Of a stretch of DNA of 22,120 nt, positions 18,575-22,120 are shown piece after piece. Source of the DNA: a virus; the IMG/VR virus record IMGVR_UViG_3300014819_000077, positions 1 to 22,120 of that record; one strand, given 5' to 3'. Within the stretch, counting starts at the first letter, position 1. Every line of letters begins with the position of its first letter. Made by a program: the position numbers and the translations under genes. The notes under the pieces were generated by a model. The model saw only the letters and a list, made by a program, of their open reading frames with translations. It ran no database searches and had not been told where the DNA came from.

Positions 18575-19495
18575 CTAGCGGGTATAGTGAACGCGGCTTG
18601 GGTATTGTGTTTGTTGTGCTTGAATCTCTTCGCGTAAGCGTTGTTGGAAGAGAGCATAAATCTGTCGGGATGTAGTATTGGCTGAACCAAATGGACGCTT
18701 TGCGTCAATTTCATCAGCCTGTGGGCTAATTTGAGAAGCACGTGCTGGGTCAAGGTAAGCAAGTAATCTATAAACTGCTCCTAGCACTACAACATCTTTA
18801 ACTGATTCAGATAGACCAGTAACGGTAGCAAAGTCATCAGTAGAATCCGTTAGTGTAGTAGGGCGAGTAGTGTAAACCACATTGACAGTTCTTCCAGATG
18901 TAATGAAGTCGTCAATAGTTACGGTTTGTGTTGTAGAGCCCCAAGTAGCAGCATTAGGGAACGAGTCAAATGTGTAACGGCGTATGTTGAGCCAATCTTT
19001 AGACGGACCAACTACCTGCCAAGTCATTGTCAAAATGTTCTCTATGTTTAACCCCGTTAATTCATAGGTTGTTACCGCAGCATTATACACGAAAGAAGTT
19101 CTTTTGACAGCCAGCAATTGAGACCCAATTGCCTGAATAGTATCGTTAATGGCTTTCTTGATTACATATCGGGGGAAGATAGGCGATATGGTCACTTTGG
19201 TGTCAACAGCAGCAGTTGAAGCAGTAGTTCCTAGATAGCCACGCCCATAGGGCGCAACAGTTGCTGTATTAGCAACGCGGTCAAATGAGTCAATCCACAT
19301 CAACTCTTCGCCTACCTCTATAACACCTTTACCTACTGAGTCGGTGGAGCCTAGGCTCAAGATTGTTGGCGAAGAACTAGGGGAAGTTAATGTTGTGACT
19401 GCAGCAGTAAGGTGTGTGCTTCTATCTTGCTGATAGGTATAACCTGAAAGGTTGATAAGGACTTCATCAATAATTTCTCTGAGTGTTACTGTCAT
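18575..19495 (-). CDS. Probable head-tail or tail adaptor structural protein (306 aa)
   Basis: ATG 19495 overlaps the previous stop as ATGA. The N-terminus (TLREIIDEVLINLSGYTYQQ) is helical, the middle is beta-rich (VGKGVIEVGEELMWIDSFDR), and helices return in the last third (SVKDVVVLGAVYRLLAYLDP). This helix-beta-helix layout is common in phage neck and adaptor proteins, but no family is recognised with certainty. The position just before the fibre gene fits a connector that the fibre hangs on. Confidence 0.58.
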   Translation of the reverse strand: MTVTLREIIDEVLINLSGYTYQQDRSTHLTAAVTTLTSPSSSPTILSLGSTDSVGKGVIEVGEELMWIDSFDRVANTATVAPYGRGYLGTTASTAAVDTKVTISPIFPRYVIKKAINDTIQAIGSQLLAVKRTSFVYNAAVTTYELTGLNIENILTMTWQVVGPSKDWLNIRRYTFDSFPNAATWGSTTQTVTIDDFITSGRTVNVVYTTRPTTLTDSTDDFATVTGLSESVKDVVVLGAVYRLLAYLDPARASQISPQADEIDAKRPFGSANTTSRQIYALFQQRLREEIQAQQTQYPSRVHYTR

Positions 19496-19767
19496 ACGTC
19501 AATACTCCTTAATGCATCAGTAGGAGAAAGATTGGTTGTCCCTGCTAGTTCATTACAGATACCACCAAGAGCCTTAAAGTCACTAGGCTGACGGGTAGCG
19601 TCTGCTTCTAGATTCAGTGCACCGATAAGTGCTTTACCAGTTGTTCCTGCATATTGATTAGCAGCACCAGTAGCAGCCAAGTATAAAGTTAATACTGGAT
19701 ATGTCCCACTATTTCCTAAACGATTTAATTCACTGGTAAATGAACTACCTGCTACACCTGTTGCCAT
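19492..19767 (-). CDS. Small structural protein, unknown function (91 aa)
   Basis: ATG 19767 overlaps the upstream stop as TAATG. The sequence is Ala/Gly/Thr-rich (FTSELNRLGNSGTYP, LYLAATGAANQYAG), with a helical second half (ALIGALNLEADATR) and an end DALRSIDV. No domain is recognised. It is coupled to the adaptor-like gene by an ATGA overlap. Confidence 0.65.
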   Translation of the reverse strand: MATGVAGSSFTSELNRLGNSGTYPVLTLYLAATGAANQYAGTTGKALIGALNLEADATRQPSDFKALGGICNELAGTTNLSPTDALRSIDV

Positions 19768-20003
19768 TATCTATACCTAGCCGTTTTCTTTGCGATTGAT
19801 TTAGGTTGTTTAACAAACTGTTTACCTTTTTTATTGCCTTTTGCTTTAGCCTTGTTTGTAGCAGCCTTTTCGGCTGGGGTCAAATTAGCCCAAGCGGCTG
19901 TTGGCAAATATCTCTTTTTACCTTTAGAAGGTTTGCCATCAGAAGTTTTCCATTTCTGATTTCCCCAATTCTTTAAAGATTGTTGAGATTTAGCCAGTGC
20001 CAT
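19767..20003 (-). CDS. Basic DUF5872-like protein (78 aa)
   Basis: A Lys-rich protein with SLKNWGNQKWKTSDGKPSKG, KKRYLPTAAWANLTPAEKAA, GNKKGKQFV, then KQPKSIAKKTARYR. This matches a small family I remember from aquatic phages and large eukaryotic viruses (DUF5872; name from memory). It may bind the packaged DNA or the capsid interior. TAATG overlaps are present at both ends. Confidence 0.65.
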   Translation of the reverse strand: MALAKSQQSLKNWGNQKWKTSDGKPSKGKKRYLPTAAWANLTPAEKAATNKAKAKGNKKGKQFVKQPKSIAKKTARYR

Positions 20004-20200
20004 TACTTGTACCCTCCGCCTGCTTTCTTATATTGAACCGCTAACAACTGGGCTTTACGGGCAGACCATTCTCCTGGGTCTCCACCTTTAGAGCCAGCCT
20101 TAATCTTATTAAATAAGGCTTTACGCATACCAGGCTTGGTATAATTACCAGCCTGGTTTACTTTAGACTTAGTTTTAGATTTAGCCTTTGCTTTTGGCAT
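20003..20200 (-). CDS. Basic virion-associated small protein (65 aa)
   Basis: A Lys-rich start (MPKAKAKSKTKSKVNQAGNY) is followed by the conserved-looking core TKPGMRKALFNKIKAGSKGG and WSARKAQLLAVQYKKAGGGY. Similar proteins occur, from memory, in other aquatic phages next to each other in this order. Function unknown; DNA condensation or capsid decoration is possible. TAATG overlap with the next gene. Confidence 0.65.
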   Translation of the reverse strand: MPKAKAKSKTKSKVNQAGNYTKPGMRKALFNKIKAGSKGGDPGEWSARKAQLLAVQYKKAGGGYK

Positions 20201-20706
20201 TACTTCTTGCCACCAAGTAGTCCAGGGAATAGTCCCTTTGGATTCATTGGCTTTGGATTCTTAGATGTGTACTTTGGCTTTGGTTTCATTTTATTCAAAG
20301 TAGTCATCTTGGCTTTATTAGGACCTGTGCCAATGTATTTAGCACGAGCAGCATCTGCTGATTTAGAAACAGGTTGATTTCTTTTTGCGTTCTTAGAAGC
20401 AGCCATAGCACGTGCTGCATCTGGAGATTTTGCTGGAGCAGACTTCTTAGCCTTAGCCATAGAAGCCTCTAGGCGTTTTACTCCGTACATACGCTTTACG
20501 CCTTGTACAAATTCAGCATTCTTAGAAGAACCAGCCTTCTTAAGGGCTGCTGACATACCCATACTTTTAATGTTATTAATTGTGGACTGCTTTACAGGAG
20601 TATAAAGTTTATATCCTGATGCAGCCTTACCGCCACCTTTAGGTGCTGCTTTCTTTGGCTTGTATGCAGCACGTGCTGCATCAGCCGTCTTATATGTTTT
20701 TGCCAT
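20200..20706 (-). CDS. Basic Lys/Ala-rich protein with DAARA repeats (168 aa)
   Basis: ATG 20706 overlaps the upstream stop as TAATG; the frame itself is open to 20712. A DAARA motif occurs three times (TADAARAAYKPKK, SPDAARAMAASK, SADAARAKYIG). Between the first two lies a folded-looking part (STINNIKSMGMSAALKKAG, FVQGVKRMYGVKRLEASMAK). The C-terminus is Lys/Pro-rich (KMKPKPKYTSKNPKPMNPKG). Probably a virion nucleoprotein-like component; no family recognised. Confidence 0.65.
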   Translation of the reverse strand: MAKTYKTADAARAAYKPKKAAPKGGGKAASGYKLYTPVKQSTINNIKSMGMSAALKKAGSSKNAEFVQGVKRMYGVKRLEASMAKAKKSAPAKSPDAARAMAASKNAKRNQPVSKSADAARAKYIGTGPNKAKMTTLNKMKPKPKYTSKNPKPMNPKGLFPGLLGGKK

Positions 20707-20996
20707 TACCATTTTACCTTATCTGCCCAATACGCGGCACTCATTTTACCTTTAGCAATGTTACGACTATGACGCGCCTTAAAACTCTTGCGTTTCATTG
20801 TCATACGGCGAGACTCTCCCGCTTTTGGCTTACCTGCGGTAGATGCACCTTGTTCACCAAATCTAATTGTTTTTACTTTACTACCCTCTTTAGCCACAAC
20901 AATATGCGACTTCTTAGGATGAGTGGGAGTACGCTTAGGTTTATTAAAACCTGACACCCCTGCTCTTTTAAGTCTTGGGTCTGCTTTGTTTGGCAT
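20706..20996 (-). CDS. Conserved basic phage protein (96 aa)
   Basis: The sequence MPNKADPRLKRAGVSGFNKP, KRTPTHPKKSHIVVAKEG, KVKTIRFGEQGASTAGKPKA, FKARHSRNIAKGKMSAAYWA is that of a family I remember as widespread in aquatic phages, usually of unknown function. It is strongly basic. ATG 20996 is 3 bases past the upstream stop. It is part of the run of small basic virion-type genes. Confidence 0.7.
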   Translation of the reverse strand: MPNKADPRLKRAGVSGFNKPKRTPTHPKKSHIVVAKEGSKVKTIRFGEQGASTAGKPKAGESRRMTMKRKSFKARHSRNIAKGKMSAAYWADKVKW

Positions 20997-20999
20997 TAA

Positions 21000-21179
21000 C
21001 TACTCTGTTCCTGCTCCAAATTTAAAACCTGGAACTTTTGTAGGGTCCATCTCGCGTCCACCAAGTTTGGTGTTTGGTTTGTATTTGATTGACCTTGTGT
21101 TTCTATAAAGGTCAGCAACGTGAGCCTTCGCATTAGCGCTATCTATTCCGCCTGCTTTTCTAACTTTCTTTGCATTCAT
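21000..21179 (-). CDS. Small basic protein (59 aa)
   Basis: ATG 21179 overlaps the upstream stop as TGATG; a GTG at 21182 is the alternative. The product starts MNAKKVRKAGGIDSANAKAH and ends KLGGREMDPTKVPGFKFGAG. No family is recognised. Lys-rich like its neighbours. Confidence 0.62.
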   Translation of the reverse strand: MNAKKVRKAGGIDSANAKAHVADLYRNTRSIKYKPNTKLGGREMDPTKVPGFKFGAGTE

Positions 21180-21364
21180 CACTTCTTACCCTTCTTCATA
21201 ACGCCTTTAACCTTCTTCAGGTTGGGGTTTTTCTTCTTGGCTGCTGGTGAGGCTTTCCGAGCACCAGCCGCAAGGATTGCTCCTGCACGCTCCTTGGAGA
21301 TACCCTGCTTTTTGGCAATTTGTGATTGGGCTGCCTTGAAACCCATTCCTTTTTTTGCTTTCAT
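21179..21364 (-). CDS. Small basic protein (61 aa)
   Basis: ATG 21364 overlaps the previous stop as TAATG. The core GFKAAQSQIAKKQGISKERA, GAILAAGARKASPAAKKKNP resembles a short helix-turn-helix-like region with Lys-rich ends and is familiar from aquatic phage genomes. It probably contacts nucleic acid, but no function is known. Confidence 0.65.
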   Translation of the reverse strand: MKAKKGMGFKAAQSQIAKKQGISKERAGAILAAGARKASPAAKKKNPNLKKVKGVMKKGKK

Positions 21365-21528
21365 TACTTCTTCTTCCCCATCTTTTTCATTGCAGCCTTC
21401 TTCATACCCTTTTTCATTTCCATTTTCTTCTCAGCCTTAGATTCCATCTTCTCACCCATTGCATAAGCCTTGGCTGCTTTCTTTCCTTTGGCTGTGTAAG
21501 GGAACTTCTTCTTTCCTACTTTTGGCAT
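21364..21528 (-). CDS. Very small Lys/Met-rich protein (54 aa)
   Basis: ATG 21528 lies one base past the previous stop and 6 bases after AGGAG. The product starts MPKVGKKKFPYTAKGKKAAK, and then has Lys/Met-rich segments (KKMEMKKGMKK). The MPKVGKK-FPYT start is familiar from many phage genomes. The stop overlaps the next start as TAATG. Function unknown. Confidence 0.7.
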   Translation of the reverse strand: MPKVGKKKFPYTAKGKKAAKAYAMGEKMESKAEKKMEMKKGMKKAAMKKMGKKK

Positions 21529-21529
21529 A

Positions 21530-21841
21530 TTATGCTCCTAGTTGATTAAGTACTGCTGCTGATTTTTTGTTTATATGTTTTGCTGGTGCCATCTTGCTAG
21601 AGTCATAAGGTTTACCCAGTATCTCACTAGCCTTAACCGCCTCTTGAATCTTCTTCATAGAAGTTCCAGCAGGCTGAATGCCTTGGGCTCTCGCCTCTTT
21701 GTAGGCATCCAATTCTTTGTTAAACGCTTTGTTTGGCATAGTCCTGCGACTATCCGCATCTCCTGCGTTCATCTGTATATTCAAACCCTTACAACCAAAG
21801 CATCCTTCTACTGGCTCAGGGTGATGTTCCCAATGTTTCAT
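21530..21841 (-). CDS. Conserved small phage protein with CxxC (103 aa)
   Basis: ATG 21841 overlaps the upstream stop as ATGA. The N-terminus has HWEHHPEPVEGCFGCKG, a His/Cys-rich patch that could bind metal, followed by a helical region (KAFNKELDAYKEARAQGIQP) and KKSAAVLNQLGA at the end. The arrangement recalls a family near phage head genes, but I cannot name its function. Confidence 0.67.
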   Translation of the reverse strand: MKHWEHHPEPVEGCFGCKGLNIQMNAGDADSRRTMPNKAFNKELDAYKEARAQGIQPAGTSMKKIQEAVKASEILGKPYDSSKMAPAKHINKKSAAVLNQLGA

Positions 21842-22110
21842 ATTGCTGTAAAGTTAGCCTCTGTAACACCTACACCGCCAGCAATAAGTGCTGCCTTGGT
21901 AGTATCATCTACTGTGTAATTATATCCACCACGGTACACAACAGGGTAAGCATCTAAGTCACCATCAACTGGATAACGAATTTGTTCGTATCCACCCGTA
22001 GGTTTTAAGGCTATACTAATACCCCTGTTTAATTTATAGAAGTAAAATAACCTATGGTCCCCTGCTGGTCCTTCTTCAACTATTGGAGTTGTAAAGATGT
22101 ATTCAGTCAT
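21838..22110 (-). CDS. Small structural-type protein of unknown function (90 aa)
   Basis: ATG 22110 follows AGGAGG by 4 bases. The product, TEYIFTTPIVEEGPAGDHRL, then FYFYKLNRGISIALKPTGGY and DAYPVVYRGGYNYTVDD, is a compact beta-rich protein with a helical end. No family is recognised. It is the rightmost gene and heads the visible part of the late operon. Confidence 0.65.
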   Translation of the reverse strand: MTEYIFTTPIVEEGPAGDHRLFYFYKLNRGISIALKPTGGYEQIRYPVDGDLDAYPVVYRGGYNYTVDDTTKAALIAGGVGVTEANFTAI

Positions 22111-22120
22111 AAGTCCTCCT

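Noticed and set aside
1-22120. tRNA or rRNA genes, insertion sequences, integrase and attachment sites
   Set aside because: None were seen on reading through both strands. A covariance-model scan would be needed to exclude a divergent tRNA.

Overview
This window looks like part of the genome of a tailed double-stranded DNA phage that infects an actinobacterium. The actinobacterial link is a WhiB-like Fe-S regulator (1706-2044), a family found essentially only in Actinobacteria and their phages. The base composition is moderately AT-rich by eye. The structural proteins resemble those of aquatic phages, with small Lys-rich proteins, a glycine-rich adhesin and Ala/Ser/Thr-repeat fibres. A freshwater, low-GC actinobacterial host is therefore plausible, but that is inference. 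No tRNA, integrase, transposase or CRISPR array was seen. Terminase, portal, major capsid and DNA polymerase genes are not in the window.

Layout: (1) 1-2547, plus strand. A tightly overlapped set of small accessory genes: the C-terminal end of an amidoligase-like protein, a class II glutamine amidotransferase, several proteins of 40-75 residues including a zinc ribbon and a one-pass membrane protein, and the WhiB-like regulator. Five near-identical 17-bp palindromes (consensus TGTACGATWATCGTACA) punctuate this operon, with one more decayed copy. It ends in a strong UUCG-loop terminator (2568-2601). (2) 2566-9393, minus strand, convergent with the first operon. A replication, recombination and regulation module: FmdB-type zinc ribbon, a Cas4/RecB-like nuclease, a DnaB/RecA-fold helicase, a secreted transglycosylase, a PD-(D/E)XK resolvase-like nuclease, a primase split into CHC2 and Toprim proteins, a MazG-like/DUF1599 protein, an HNH nuclease, a metallophosphoesterase, a sigma-factor-like protein and small zinc-finger proteins. 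(3) 9394-9654, the only substantial gene-free stretch. It carries long G-runs on the minus strand, a parS-like palindrome, an AT-rich patch and a large hairpin. (4) 9655-22110, minus strand. Lysis genes (holin-like, M15-type endolysin, second membrane protein), a large virion protein, a methyltransferase/glycosyltransferase pair, tail-fibre and adhesin genes, a probable adaptor protein, and a run of very small basic proteins that probably belong to the virion.

Transcription of both minus-strand modules runs right to left. Most adjacent genes overlap as TAATG, TGATG or ATGA, so translation is probably coupled. The late genes would be read from beyond the right edge of the window down to the hairpin near 9600, and the replication genes would start from a promoter inside the 9394-9654 gap. 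The plus-strand operon starts beyond the left edge and may be controlled by a regulator that binds the repeated palindrome.
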